Notes: generated by a model not told the origin, from the letters alone. A stretch of DNA of 64,000 nt from Tenebrio molitor (GCF_963966145.1 NC_091046.1:26226001-26290000); one strand, 5' to 3'; shown: positions 1-11,037, numbered from the stretch's first letter. Numbers and translations are program-made.

Positions 1-308
1 CGTTACTAGGTTGCCATAAATTTGGTTAGGTTGGAGGCTATGTGGTTTCTGGTGAAAAACAAAAGATATCGTAACCGTAAGGCTGTGAATTCCTTGTAAC
101 AATTACATATGGCTCTATTTCTGCTAAGTGATGTTTTTTCGTTTCACAATCAATTTTGGTTTCTGGCGGCATATTTAGTTGGACTTAATCATCTCTCAAT
201 TCATAGTAACCAACCTTAAGCATTCTAATTCTAGTTACACACAACATGAAAAACGTTATTTCCCTAAATGTTCGATTTATAGGGAGTAATTTATTTTTGA
301 CACGATTG
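1..308. other. Unannotated left edge
   Basis: AT-rich sequence before the first transposon. I see no coding region, inverted repeat or RNA gene in it. Confidence 0.5.
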
Positions 309-310
309 TA

Positions 311-625
311 CAGTGGAAATTACTTATGGAATAAATTCAGTAACTTCAAAACTAATGACATTTGTCGAAAACGCTGAAACAGGTCAATTTTTATTTCTCA
401 TAGTAGTTATTTTAAGTTGCTTCACTTGTTCATGACGTTATCCATTTTTGAGGTATTACGTCATCACCAATTTTTTTAAATGACAACCCCTACTTTTTTG
501 TCCTCTTTCTGATAGACTTTCTTACTACCTAAACGATGAATCAAAAAAATTGTTACCTTACATAACATTTTTTTTTTGAGAAAATGACAAATTTTACTTC
601 AAAAAATTAATTTAATTTTTAATGT
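311..625 (+). repeat. Left terminal inverted repeat
   Basis: Pairs with 4447-4763 over about 315 bases with scattered mismatches and small indels. It starts CAGTGGAAATTACTTATGG directly after TA at 309-310. Confidence 0.85.
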
Positions 626-893
626 AAAAAATTTACTTGACCTCAAACAAAAATAAACAAACATCTAAGGTTGACAATAAAATGTAACAGAAATGTTGAA
701 ATTGCCCCTCGCCAACTATTTAGCACTCACACAGGAGTGTAAACATTGTACACCGCGCTCAATAATGTTAGGGCTAATTTGTTCCATTTCAGCGCGAATT
801 CTGTGTCGTAATTCTTCTAAATTGTTTGGTCTATTGAAGTAAATCCTCGACTTTAAATAACCACATAGAAAAATAGTATATTAAGTATAAAGA

Positions 894-989
894 ACGGTAA
901 TGACAATGTACGGATCGAAGACAATTGTTTGGAGGAGGAGCTTGCGACGACTCCAATATTGTCTGAGATCCGTACATTGTCATTAACGT
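894..989. repeat. Hairpin inside the Sailor-like element
   Basis: Two arms of about 29 bases (894-922 and about 957-989) share the core TAATGACAATGTACGGATC in inverted orientation, with a roughly 35-base loop. It lies between the left TIR and the plus-strand repeat frame. It could be a structured leader or promoter, or the scar of a small nested insertion. Confidence 0.7.
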
Positions 990-1190
990 TCGTCATGCTT
1001 ACGAGATTTTTTGCGCGATTGAATATTTATTACAAAACATTCCTAATGCAATGCGATACGACGCCCTTCACATCGTGTTGCCACAATGTCGATTTTTGTA
1101 TCGCGTTTTTAAGGCAATCTGCAAACAACTACCGCCATTGCAGTTTTTGTGCGCAAATATCGCCAGTTGTGTTGAAAAACAAGCAGTAAA

Positions 1191-1913
1191 ATGAGTGATA
1201 TTAGTGATTCCGAAAACGAAGTGGATATTGTAGAAGAAACTTTGAATGTGGGGTGCGTCACAAATAAAGAATTTTTGAAACTAACGACCTCAACGTGTAA
1301 TTAAGAAGACAAGGAAAATTTGTGGTATGAAAATTTTGATAATACTAATGTCGCGGCAAGTTCGCTAATATTATTTCATTGCAGCGGCAAGGAATGCCGA
1401 CCACAAGAGCCGTGTGAGTTTCCAGAAAGTGCTAACATCTTGTCTTCAACTTCTGTCTACATAAATCAAGAATTTTCGAAACCAGCGAACTCAATATGAA
1501 ATCAAGAAGACAAGGAAAATCCGGGGTATGAACATGTTGACAATTCTAATGTCGCAGCAAGTCTGTTACTAAAATTGTTTCATTGCAGCGGTAAGGTAGG
1601 CCGACTACAAGAGCCGTGTGAGTTTCCAGAAAGTGCTAACATCTTGTCTTCAACTTCCGTCTACATAAATGAAGAATTTTCGAAACCAACGATCTCAATT
1701 TGTAATCAAGAAGACAAGGAAAATGCGGGGTATGAAAATTTTGACAATGCCAATGTCGCGGCAAGTTTGCTAATGCTATTTCATTGCAGCGCCAAGGAAA
1801 GCCGACTACAAGAGCCGTGTGAGTTTCCAGAAAGTGCTAACATCTTGTCTTCAACTTCTGTCTACATAAATGAAGAATTATTTTCGAAACCAACAACCTC
1901 AATGTGTACCTAA
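1191..1913 (+). pseudogene. Repeat-encoding passenger reading frame of the transposon
   Basis: I do not recognise this protein. From ATG at 1191 the frame encodes an acidic start (MSDISDSENEVDIVEE), meets TAA at 1302-1304 and TGA at 1498-1500, and stays in the same frame to TAA at about 1911-1913. Between the stops lie repeated modules of about 67 residues. Each contains QEDKEN, a GYENFDN-like segment, VAAS, FHCS(G/A)K, LQEPCEFPESANILSSTSVY and INEE. Module spacing of 204 then 201 bases preserves frame, which suggests past selection on a repeat protein; two stops and a later 208-base step suggest decay. An alternative is that TTTCATTGCAG before each FHCS-adjacent segment acts as a splice acceptor, making this a duplicated-exon array. 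It lies upstream of and opposite to the transposase within the same element. Confidence 0.4.
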
Positions 1914-2079
1914 TCAAGAAGACAAGGAAAATGCGGGGTATGAAAATTTTGACAATGCCAATGTCGCGGCAAGTTTGCTAATGCTATTTCATTGCAGCGC
2001 CAAGAAAAGCCGACTACAAGAGCTTTATGAGTTTCCAGAAAGTGCCCCCACATATTGTCTTCAACTTCTGTCTACATAA
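1256..2079 (+). repeat. Four-copy tandem repeat, period 201-208 bp
   Basis: The marker GAGCCGTGTGAG or its variant starts at 1407, 1611, 1812 and 2020, giving periods of 204, 201 and 208 bases. Copies 3 and 4 are the most alike; copy 1 is the most diverged and the last copy ends near 2079. The array lies wholly inside the Sailor-like element. Confidence 0.85.
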
Positions 2080-2099
2080 AAATTATTATAATAATCGAT

Positions 2100-2780
2100 T
2101 AATTTTGAATAAACTTTACTTACCATTCTAGAACACCAAAAATTACTTATAGTCTATCCAGTGATAGATTGTTGACAGTCAAGTATTCATTTCACGACTC
2201 CCGTACTACGCGAAGAAAATAGTACCGCGGCAAATTTAAAATATCCCACAATGTTACTAAATTACAAAATGAAGTCTTCATACACGCGTTGAATTAAGAT
2301 TTTATGTAGGATGTCTCAGAATAAATGTAGGAGACGTGGATGACATATTCTTCGTAAATTCTAATAACGAATTCGAAAGAAAAAGTGCCCTAGGATAATA
2401 ATTAACAACGTAAGATGTAGGCTAAAAAATTTATATATGATAATAAATTTATAATGTCACATGAATGTTTTAAAATATTAACTTACGTTGACATGAATTA
2501 GTTTTGGGCCAGGAAAATGAAATAACGACAAAACATGTTTACTTCTACATTTTTATTTTTATCTCACCTGGTACAAGAAGGTAACACAGGTCAGAACCCT
2601 GTTCATAATGGATTTTCACTCAAAATGGGGTAAACGTAAACATGGAAAAAACGCATCATTTGAGTGATTTGACCATCTATTTTAGTCATGTACCTATAAT
2701 ACTGTCACTTATCAGGGGTTGAATGTCCCCCCCATCTCGTCTTCAAAACGCTACATCTGCAAATAAACCAAACCCTTTAA
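2100..2780. other. Internal spacer of the Sailor-like element
   Basis: AT-rich sequence between the tandem repeat and the 3' end of the transposase gene. No coding region recognised. Confidence 0.5.
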
Positions 2781-2784
2781 ATAA

Positions 2785-4077
2785 CTAGTCATTACCTAGG
2801 TGAAAACTCAAATCACTATCACTATCGTCACTTTCAATGTCAACATTAATCACCAGCTCCTCAACAGACGTATATATCTCTTTTTCAAAATATTGTCTTA
2901 TAATTTTATTGGTATGACCTATGTAATGTGTCCATTGTTCTGCAGAGACCCCTTCTAAAGCTGTCCTCCACGCCAAAATTGGATTTTTGTTCTTCAGAAC
3001 CTCACTGTCATATGTTCGCTTGGTTTGACTCCATACCATTTCAATCGGGTTAAAAATACAATGATATGGAGGCAAACGTAATGGTTTATGACCAGCCTCA
3101 TGAATAACACGATCCACTACGTAGACAGGACTTTTATAATTTTGTCTGCATAACTTTAATAAGGTGTCCTTTTTATCTGTCTCAGAAAAATGGATATTGT
3201 TATTTTGAAGCCAGGTCTGTAAATGAGCTTTTCTCCATGCACAAGTTGGTTCCTTTTCCTCCAAGCGACTATGGTAACTGGCGTTGTCCAGAACAATTAT
3301 TGATGGTTCCGTCAAAGCAGGTAATAATTTATCTTGCAACCACTCTTCAAAAGTTTCTGCATTCATTTCTGAATGGTAATCCAATGAATTCTTTTTGCTT
3401 TTGAAGATGAGTCCTGCCCCTTCAATAAAATTCAAAAGTATTGCAACACTTGAACGTTTGTAATGGTAGATAAATTTTGAAGTGAGCTCCTGGCCTAAAG
3501 TATCCAACGTCACATGCTTTTCTACAATTAAAAATTATTAGTTCTACACACTTAATTTCCTAAAATAATGACCCCAGAAATCTACATGCAAAATAAACTC
3601 ATAAATTAAGAAAAAAAAATCTCATTGAATAAAGCACCCTTTCTTCTCTCTTACTCTGATGAACCATGTCATATAAAATAAAACGAATTTCTTGTTTAAT
3701 ATTTGGACCCAAATCTGTCGTACTATTTTTGGACCGTCGCCTTTTAATTTTCTGAGGCTCCTCTTGTACTGCATCTTTGTATTGCAAGACTGAGTTCTTA
3801 CTAATACCCAAACAAAGTGCAGTTACCTACAAAAACAAGACTTAAAATCATGTGTTAGGTGTAAATCATCAACAGTACCTCAACAGCAGATCCCAAACAC
3901 AAATTTCTTTCCTTAAAATAGGTGTATGCATTGGCAATCATCTTTTGTGCTGTCACATTACCAGCGACAATAATATAGCTTCTCTTGGCCTATCAAACAG
4001 TTCATTAAAATCAAACGAAAAACCAAGAATCTTACCTTTGACTGAACCGTATTTGTTATATCACTTAGGCCACTCAT
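2785..4077 (-). CDS. Spliced DDE transposase, 353 aa, first catalytic segment missing
   Basis: Would cut and rejoin the element's ends. Four exons join with GT-AG introns and a continuous frame: 4077-4036 (ATG), 3989-3879, 3826-3655 and 3521-2785 (TAG), with phases 0, 0 and 1. The N-terminal exons hold a helix-turn-helix-like segment (AYTYFKERNLCLGSAVE, then VTALCLGISKNSVLQYKDAV). The last exon carries DYHSEMNAETFEEWL, the second catalytic Asp in IIVLDNASYHS, and the Glu in LPPYHCIFNPIEMVW, 81 residues apart, followed by an acidic Ser/Asp-rich tail. Relatives in this window (40115-39551, 45850-44909, 52870-52490) have a Y-x-DETW/DDSW segment with the first Asp. Here the frame runs from VAILLNFIEG straight to AGLIFKSKKNS, so over 100 residues appear lost in frame. 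The gene is therefore open but probably catalytically dead. Confidence 0.75.
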
Positions 4078-4446
4078 TGTTTAAAGAAAGTTTTTCCTTG
4101 GAAAGATTCTTAATTAAATAGTTTATTTTATAACACTTTGACGTCCTACAAACACACGCTGACAGGAAGCTGACAGGCACCTGACAGGTCGGAACCGTGT
4201 AGGGTGTAGGAATAAAAAAGGCGCGAACACTGCCAACGTTAAAGCGCATCAACCCAATGTCCCTATTGATTTACATTGTTTATGTCTAGGGAAATTTCTT
4301 TTTTTCACGATATTTGAAAAAGTTGAATCTATGGCTGGATTCACTATACCATCGAGTTTATCGTTAGCAACGAGTAAACAGAGCTTACCATCTTGGAAAC
4401 AGACGTGGTAAACAACCAAATAGAGTACAATCGCGCAAAAAAATAA

Positions 4447-4763
4447 ATACATTAAAAATTACATTAAAGGTTTGAAGTAAAATTTGTCATTTTCTCAAAA
4501 AAATTGTTATGTAAGTTACCAAATTTTTTAATTCATAGTTTTGGTATTACGCAGGTCTATCGGAAAGAGAAGAAAAAAGTGGGGATTGTCATTTAAAAAA
4601 ATTGGTGATGACGTCATAGCTCAAAAATGGATGACGCCATGAGCAAGTGAAGTAACTTAAAATAAGTATTACGAGAAATAAAAATTGACCTGTTTCAGCA
4701 TTTTCGACAAATTTCATTAGTTTTGAAATTATTGAATTTATTCCATAAGTAATTTCCACACTG
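4447..4763 (-). repeat. Right terminal inverted repeat
   Basis: Inverted partner of 311-625. It ends at 4763 immediately before TA at 4764-4765. Confidence 0.85.
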
Positions 4764-4903
4764 TATGTAGATATAAAATATGATTTATTCAAAAACAACA
4801 AAATAACAAGTTAGAGAATAAACTAAACATAAGGAAGAATATAGGTACAATTTTTAAGAAAACCAAATTGCTATTTGGTCCTCATTGCGACAGGGATTGC
4901 TTC

Positions 4904-5167
4904 CTACCGTGGCGTAGCACCAGTGAAGTTAAAACACTGGCATTTCTTTGTTTCGTATTTTCCCTTACAACTGCATTTCTTAAAACATTGCTCACTCGTT
5001 AACGAAATCATTGAAACGATTTCCCGCTTATTCTGCGTCGGCTTCAGTCGTAGTAAATTTATATCCACATTTACCATTCGCCTCTGGTAAATGCGCACAC
5101 AATCCATGTTTGAAAGGTGAATGTGCGAAAACGGTGACTGAAAAAGATTGCTTTGCACATTTACCAA
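4904..5167 (-). CDS. Cys-rich 87-aa open frame, possible retroelement tail
   Basis: Not securely recognised. The C-terminus has a Cys/Lys-rich run (CFKKCSCKGKYETKKCQCF) of the pattern C-x3-C-x-C followed by Lys-C-x-C. This resembles the cysteine-rich tail found after some retroelement-type integrases. The rest matches nothing I know. Short repeats of CATTTACC on both strands at 5080-5200 make a chance ORF possible. Confidence 0.25.
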   Translation of the reverse strand: MVNVQSNLFQSPFSHIHLSNMDCVRIYQRRMVNVDINLLRLKPTQNKREIVSMISLTSEQCFKKCSCKGKYETKKCQCFNFTGATPR

Positions 5168-5305
5168 CGAAACCGGTCATTATGAACGTTTACCGGTAAA
5201 TGTGTACATTCGCCCACCTTCACACTTTTCCCGTAACACATACACTGTTACGGATATTACTATCAGGTAATAGTGCAGTGCTAATCAACATAATCGGGTC
5301 TATGA

Positions 5306-5375
5306 CGTTTCGCCGCAGCCGTTTCGCCGCTGCCGTTTCGCCGCGGCCGTTTCGCCACCACGCGTTTCGGCACTA
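5306..5375 (+). repeat. 14-bp CpG-rich tandem repeat
   Basis: About four to five copies of CGTTTCGCCGCNGC in a row, decaying on the right (CGTTTCGCCACCAC, then GCGTTTCGGCAC). It stands out sharply from the AT-rich surroundings. Confidence 0.85.
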
Positions 5376-5399
5376 GGCCAGTTCGCCGCGGCTGTTCTG

Positions 5400-7486
5400 C
5401 TGCTGGTCTTTTTTTAGCCACCTGTTATAGTTATTTTTCTATAAACCTTACTAAAGGTTGTCGTTGTCGTAAACGTTAACCCAAAGACGTATTACGTCTT
5501 TTCTAGTTCGTTGTCGTATGTACGTTAATCGAATAACGTATATCAATTAGAAATTTCATTTTCGAAAAACTATCGCCTAGTAGTAAAGGTTCCAAGATTA
5601 GATTTATAACATTGATGATTTCTCAAAGGATAGGCGCTATCTCCATAAATTTTGATTCGTTGGCCATTTACAAAACTGCTTATAATAATTAATATAATGA
5701 ATTATTAATTATAATAATTCCATCTCGACGTAGCAGTGATTGATATTTAAATTTATTTATTTTATTTATTATTTATTTATTTTTAAATAAGTTAACGTTT
5801 ACCGATAAGTTAAAACGTTTTGCAAAAACTCTTTTTAAAGATGAACGATATCATCTCTACGATATAAAATAACGTTGTCGTTAAAGTTTAACGGGCATAA
5901 TCAAACTGTTTGCAAAAAGATACCTGAACGTTAACGTTATATTTTTATATTCTGAAAATTTGTTATTGTGTACCTACCTATAGTAAAATAATCAATTTAA
6001 TCCTTATCCAATTTTGTCTTTACCAAATCCTACAGGTAACCTGGCCCTTAAGATTTTTTTAAATGGAATTTTAACGAGGGGGGTATTAAAAATATAGTAT
6101 CAATGACTCATTACGTTGATTCTTTGGAAACGACATTACGATTTAAAATTTGTTATGTATAATGTGAGGTTGAGCATCATATTTTTCTCACCTGGTCGAT
6201 TAAAAGACGTGTTGGTTCAGATTAATTTATTGGTCTGGATGTTACTGCATTGGTCTCTATTAGCTATGTACACAGTTTTTATAAACAGGGTGCAAGTAAC
6301 CTGGAAAAACCCCTGGTGTGGCGTGACTCGTGTAGATATATTCAATTTTTCACCCAAAGGACACCAGATGATCATGGTGGTACCGACCGTTACATTGTAA
6401 TTTTACCCTAAAAATACTTCACGATAAGTCATTTTTGTCTTCTTCATAATTGTTGTCAAATCAGGTAGAAACTCCGAACGAATATTCAATCCCTCATCTG
6501 CATGGAGCGTTCTTAGTAAATAGTAGATTTAATAGTAACACTTTGGGAAATAGAACTACACAATGCGGCTCTCTGTATTTGGTGAATATTATAGTTTTAT
6601 TGGGCGGGCTTTCAGGGTCATCAGATATACTGCATGTCTCCGGATTGAGTTTACCTACAAGAGGGAAAAAATATTTTTGATTTTAGGCAAAAACTTCAGA
6701 GGAATAACATTTTTTGCTTAATTTGAAACTCCCATTTCTGTTATTAAAAAGATGATTCAGTGGTTGTGTATCCTTTAATAAATTTAATTTAACAACTAAA
6801 TTCATGTGTATAATTTTAGCGAATATATCATGACCAGAGACCGGCGAAAAATGGTGAAACGCTAGCGAATAACTCCCACCACAAGACCCTCAGTATCGGC
6901 GCCCTCTATTAGTGGAATAAAATCGGACTGCCATTATGACTCTTATTAGTGATTCGAAGGTATAACTAAATGAGACCTATTCTATCTTGTAGAGGACATT
7001 TTGGGGCATAAGGAATCTACAACTTTTTTTTATCCAATTTTGCCTTGTAAAGTCATGTTTAAATATTTAGATACAAGGGATAAAAGCAATTGTTTAATGA
7101 ACAATCGAATAAAATTTTAATTGCTCTTGCGGTTTAAAAATTTTATTTCGCTAGCGGTTGAAAAATGTCAAATCTCAAATCAAAGAAAATAAATCAATAA
7201 TACATTACAAAATTGAAGAACAAAATTAACTACAGACGCATTTAATTTTTTCAGTAATGAAGGTCTTGCAATGGCTGATTAACGAAAACAATGTTGCAGT
7301 TTTGAACACTGTCACGTTCAAAGTTTACGCTCCTTGTACTATTAATTAATTCGTTGTTCACCTTATGCAAATAAGATAACAGAGTTTTGTTTCTCTGAAA
7401 CGTCAGCTGAAGTACTTGGTTTTTCTACAGGTACCAAAGAAGAAGCTTTTTTCCCAAAAATCTTTCCACAGGTCTCTATTATCATA
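5400..7486. other. No recognised gene; short motif repeats only
   Basis: AT-rich. Many ACGTTAACG-like words occur at 5460-5950. About 22 bases at 6831-6853 match the region downstream of the reverse transcriptase fragment near 10361 in inverted orientation, suggesting a tiny copy of the same 3' end. 7111-7166 repeats a TTGCTCTTGCGGTT / TTCGCTAGCGGTT word. The small open frames at 6116-6400 and 6450-6680 show no recognisable motif. Confidence 0.4.
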
Positions 7487-7488
7487 TA

Positions 7489-8201
7489 CAGGGTGATTCA
7501 TCTTTTACCGCCTGTGGCAAAATTGACCTTAAAAATTATGATTTCACTTTCATATTTTGCAGACCTAATTTATTATCCGTAAGGTACATAATATCAAAAA
7601 ATGGAATTTATAAGTTAATTATGTCAAATTTTGGCATTTTATCAATTATTAATTGTTTAATTTATTCAATCTTGTGGCATATGCACACTCAGGTATTTTC
7701 ACACAATTTTACCACGTTAAATCAATTTTAGCATATGGTATTATTGAAATAAACGCATTTTGATATTCAAATTTGTATTTGATTCATGATTTACGACATA
7801 ATGTATGTCCCAATATCTTAACAATAAGGTCTTTATTGCCACAGCTGTGGGTCCTTTACAAATTTTATCGTAAATCCACCTAAGCAGGTCAGTTTTACAG
7901 GGTAGTCATTGTTAAGGAAAATTTACAACTCTAAAAGCCATTAACTACCAATAAAAGCAATTTTTCCATTAAAATCGATATAATTCAAAAACTATCAAAG
8001 ATTTTTCGAAACGGGTTGCAGACATTGATTTTATACGTCATTAGCCACATTCTGATGCAAAAATTTAGAAAAAATTTTTTTTGAAATCAATTATACCGCC
8101 TGAAAGTAAATTTTTCGACAAATCAAATCTGTAAATTTCATAATTTTTTCTCAATTGTTAAGGGTCATTTTGCCACCGGCGGTAAAAGATGAATCACCCT
8201 G
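7489..8201. mobile_element. TA-flanked MITE, 713 bp
   Basis: Both ends read CAGGGTGATTCATCTTTTAC in opposite orientation, with similarity over about 40 bases. TA duplications sit at 7487-7488 and 8202-8203. No coding capacity. The size, CAGGG ends and TA target fit a non-autonomous Tc1/mariner-type element. Confidence 0.85.
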
Positions 8202-8210
8202 TATACTCGT

Positions 8211-8389
8211 AATATACCAAGGGACAGATATATTGCCGGAAATTTTTTCGAGCAGTCCTCACACACGAGTGTTTGAAGCAAGAAAATTACACGAGGGCGC
8301 TAGCCCGAGGGTAATTTTGAGCGACAAACACGAGTGTTGGACTGCAAGAAAAAATTTCTGGCGATATATATCTGTCCCGAGGTATATTC
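8211..8389. repeat. Imperfect palindrome with GC-rich centre (1)
   Basis: The arms start AATATACC...GGGACAGATATAT and pair with ATATATATCTGTCCC...GGTATATT. The centre (CGAGGGCGCTAGCCCGAGG) is CpG-rich. It begins 8 bases after the TA flanking the preceding MITE. Confidence 0.8.
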
Positions 8390-8514
8390 GGAAGAGAATC
8401 GCCCGAATTTTTTTTTCCCTAGGTCAATTATATCGCTTAATTAAATATCGCAATTATTTCCGCTTAATTAAATTGTGATTGGTTGCTATTCAAACAATTC
8501 GGAGTTGTGATTTG

Positions 8515-9429
8515 TCAATATAAATCATGTGACATTTGAGGGCGATTCTCTTTGTAATAGTCTTCTATATAATTTTCGGCGATTGTACTGGAACTCCAAC
8601 CGCCATGTCTTTTAAGTTCAAGAAGGGTCGCACCTCCATCTACCAACAGCGTGACCTGTATACAACGCAGGCTCAGAAAGAACCAAAAATTCTGCAATGA
8701 CGCTAGGCATTTTAGGTATCTTGTTCTCTCCCACCGGTTGGACGGTAGGTTTGCCACGTCGGTAGTTTAAAAAAAAGCGTCTATAGGCTACCACTTGAGG
8801 TCGTAATATTACGTACTTCCTATAGATGTCTACAGCATTTATGGCTACTTCATTGATTATCGTGAACAGGTTTATTCGTTTTTGTGTCTGGTGGAGTTAC
8901 AACTAAGACATTTCCTCGATCGTCCACATCGTCGATTTTCATGTTAACGAGTTCGCCAACACGGCATCCACCAGCTATGCCCATGACAAGTACTATTTTA
9001 ACCAGTAGAAAAATTTCGTCCGGTGCCTCACTGAAAAATCTTAACACATCCTCACGGCTCAGTACTTTAGATTTTTTGCTTCTAAAGCCTCTTGAATTCT
9101 GTTTTAACAGAGCTTTCTCTTTAACGAATCTACAACAATAATGTAAATATTTACAATCTGGTCTGTACAAACACATTTTTTATAGTTACCTCCCAATATC
9201 CACGTTCCCGAAAATAATTAGGCAAGCTTTTAACATGGAACAATAACTCCACATTGAGGATGGCTTCAAACTTTGAATGTTCGCAAATATAATTTAGAAT
9301 GAGAGCTTCAGTAATTTCCGTTGAATCTCTCTTCATTCTCCAGGAGCAAAATTTTTGATCCAATTTTTTATATGTTTCCTTTGACTTCTTGGGGAGCAAT
9401 TCTTCTATAATTGCATTTTCTATTTTCAA
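8515..9429 (-). pseudogene. Crypton-like tyrosine recombinase remnant (1)
   Basis: Site-specific recombinases of this fold cut DNA with a catalytic Tyr. Three blocks lie in order on the minus strand. 9429-9151 is a SAM-like N-terminus (LLPKKSKETYKKLDQKFCSW). 9176-8850 has the catalytic Arg block (GIAGGCRVGELVNMKIDDV) and a beta-hairpin Lys (PPDTKTNKP). 8757-8515 has the C-terminal block (LLELKRHGGWSSSTIAENY) with the His/Trp position and the Tyr. The usual HxxR box is degraded (SLRC). The blocks are in different frames; a GTAACT donor and a TTGTAG acceptor near 9180 and 9131 suggest an intron, but the phase does not join cleanly. A related copy is at 30780-31300. Assignment to Crypton rather than a DIRS-type recombinase is an inference from the absence of a nearby reverse transcriptase. 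Confidence 0.65.
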
Positions 9430-9608
9430 CCTTCTACTACACTGTCACTCATAAATATTTTTCTATCAACAAACCAATGGCAACAAAAAATCACACTCGG
9501 TGACTCGATAACCATAGGTGATTGATTAGTGACACAAGCTTCTGACTTTATTAAAAAAAAAATACATTCAAATGGAGAAGTTTATTAGTGCAAAATTGGA
9601 TAAACAGT

Positions 9609-9728
9609 TGTATTACACTCGCGAGCTAAATGAATGTTTAACAACGATGTTAACGCGCTTGCGGCTTTGCCGCTCGCGCTGTTAAACGCATCGCTCGTTA
9701 AACATTCATTTAGCCCGCTTGTATAATA
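9609..9728. repeat. Imperfect palindrome with GC-rich centre (2)
   Basis: The arms contain GCTAAATGAATGTTTAAC and its inverse GTTAAACATTCATTTAGC. The loop region is CGCGCTTGCGGCTTTGCCGC followed by TCGCGC. Same architecture as 8211-8389 but different sequence. Confidence 0.85.
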
Positions 9729-9729
9729 A

Positions 9730-10360
9730 ATAACTATTAATAGGACCGAACTTCGAAACCGCTTTTAAACTACGTAGTTGAGGCGTAGTCCGAAAAATTA
9801 CGTTTCTCGTAACAATTAACGCTGTGTTAATTCAACTATTGAAGCCATAATTTTGATTTTCTGTATATTTATACTAAAAAGTACAGTGCTTCCAACAGTG
9901 AATTGAAAATTCCGCAAATATCGATAGTTTTGAAAAAAAATATTAATGAATTTCGATTAATCAAAAATGCGCATCGTAAACTTCACTCTGTTGGGACCTA
10001 TGTGAAATTTCGATACGCATGTAGCGAGTCAAATGTAACTAAGATATTGGAAAAGTTTGTAAAAAAAGAATTAAGTCGATGCCCCGTGTACTTTTTGAGA
10101 AAATATTTTTTTTATTCGACGAGCAGAAATAACCCTTAACTTTGTATTGTTGCTAAAATTTACTTAATAAATGCTGTCTTCGTCATCCCCATTCTCATAT
10201 AAACGAGAAACATTGTTCAATTCTGTGTTGACAAAATCAAAAATTGGTTTTACTCGTCCGAGATATAATTTTCGAATTCGCAATTGACACGCAAACAATT
10301 CATTTAAAGCTACCAAGCCACTGCACTAGAGTGGTGGGAGGGGAAGACCTTTTTCCGCCG
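9730..10360. other. Unannotated spacer
   Basis: AT-rich with a 78-codon open frame at 9903-10139 that has no recognisable motif. Nothing else seen. Confidence 0.4.
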
Positions 10361-11037
10361 GTCTCTGATCATGACGTTTCTTATAATCGCTTTGAGCCAA
10401 AACGGTGCAAGAAGAAATGATGTGTTCAATTGTTTCGCCTTCAGTTCCGCAAATCCTACATTTATGAATGATCGATTGCAAACCGCATAGGTGTTTTTTT
10501 TTAATTTCTTGTATTTATAACACGATCTTGTATTGCAAATATAAAACCCTCCGTCTCAGGGTCAATATTTGATTTTTTAAGCCATGCATGAGTAGCCTGA
10601 ATATTAATTTCTGTTTTTTCCAGTTCTTTAAAGTATCTCCCATGTAAAGACTTCTGTTTTATATTTGCTATAGTGTCAGGTATATTTGGCTCAACAATAT
10701 TTGAAATTATTATTATCACTTAAATTTAAAGGTGTGTAAGTAACTTTTATCGGCTGAAACCAAAGCATTAAAAAAGGTGTTATCACGAGCTCTATTGAGG
10801 AAATAATTTTTTAATGAAGCAATTTGATTGTTTTGAAGTATTTCTAGATTTGAAAAACTCCTACCACCAAATTTGGTAAAAAGAACTCTGGTTTTAATGT
10901 TTATATTCTGTAAATTAGTTTTGGTCCATTTTATAACACCAAAAGAATAGGTCAGCAATGGAGCAGCATATGTATTAACTGCTTTAATTAAATTATTACC
11001 GTTAAATTTTGATTTTAATAGTATATTAAAGAACGAG
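10361..11037 (-). pseudogene. Non-LTR reverse transcriptase C-terminal remnant (R4/Dong-like)
   Basis: Reading right to left, a thumb-region segment (INTYAAPLLTYSFGVIKW from just upstream of 10958) leads to NQIASLKNYFLNRARDN. SLHGRYFKEL, PETEGFIFAIQDRVINTRN and a zinc-knuckle-like end (CRICGTEGETIEHIISSC, then YKKRHDQR) follow. This order is typical of the C-terminus of one group of insect non-LTR retrotransposons. There is a TAA near 10716 and a frameshift near 10500. The palindromic hairpin at 11038 begins exactly where the recognisable coding sequence ends, so the 5' truncation point and the hairpin coincide. Confidence 0.65.

Larger units (their letters stand above)
311..4763. mobile_element. 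IS630/Tc1/mariner-type transposon with long TIRs (Sailor-like)
   Basis: A 4,453-bp element whose ends are long imperfect inverted repeats: roughly 311-625 on the left and 4447-4763 on the right. Both arms begin CAGTG and then read GGAAATTACTTATGGAATAA, the right arm having two extra bases after CAGTG. TA dinucleotides flank both ends (309-310 and 4764-4765), as expected for a Tc1/mariner-type target duplication. Inside are a spliced DDE transposase on the minus strand (2785-4077) and an unrelated repeat-encoding frame on the plus strand (from 1191). The transposase has about 81 residues between its second Asp and its Glu, which recalls the DD82E group described as Sailor; that assignment is from family knowledge. 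The arms differ by scattered substitutions, so this is not a very young copy. The encoded transposase lacks the first catalytic Asp region, so this copy probably cannot move by itself. Confidence 0.85.

Noticed and set aside
929..1189. 86-codon plus-strand open frame before the repeat array
   Set aside because: It overlaps the 894-989 hairpin, is in a different frame from the repeat-coding frame, and has no motif; probably the leader of that frame.
4061..4252. Minus-strand frame ending over the first transposase exon
   Set aside because: It reads the 5' leader and exon 1 in the wrong frame; the spliced start at 4077 explains the region better.
8884..9141. Plus-strand open frame opposite the recombinase
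   Set aside because: Low-complexity Ser/Thr/Leu product, shadow of the catalytic Arg block on the minus strand.
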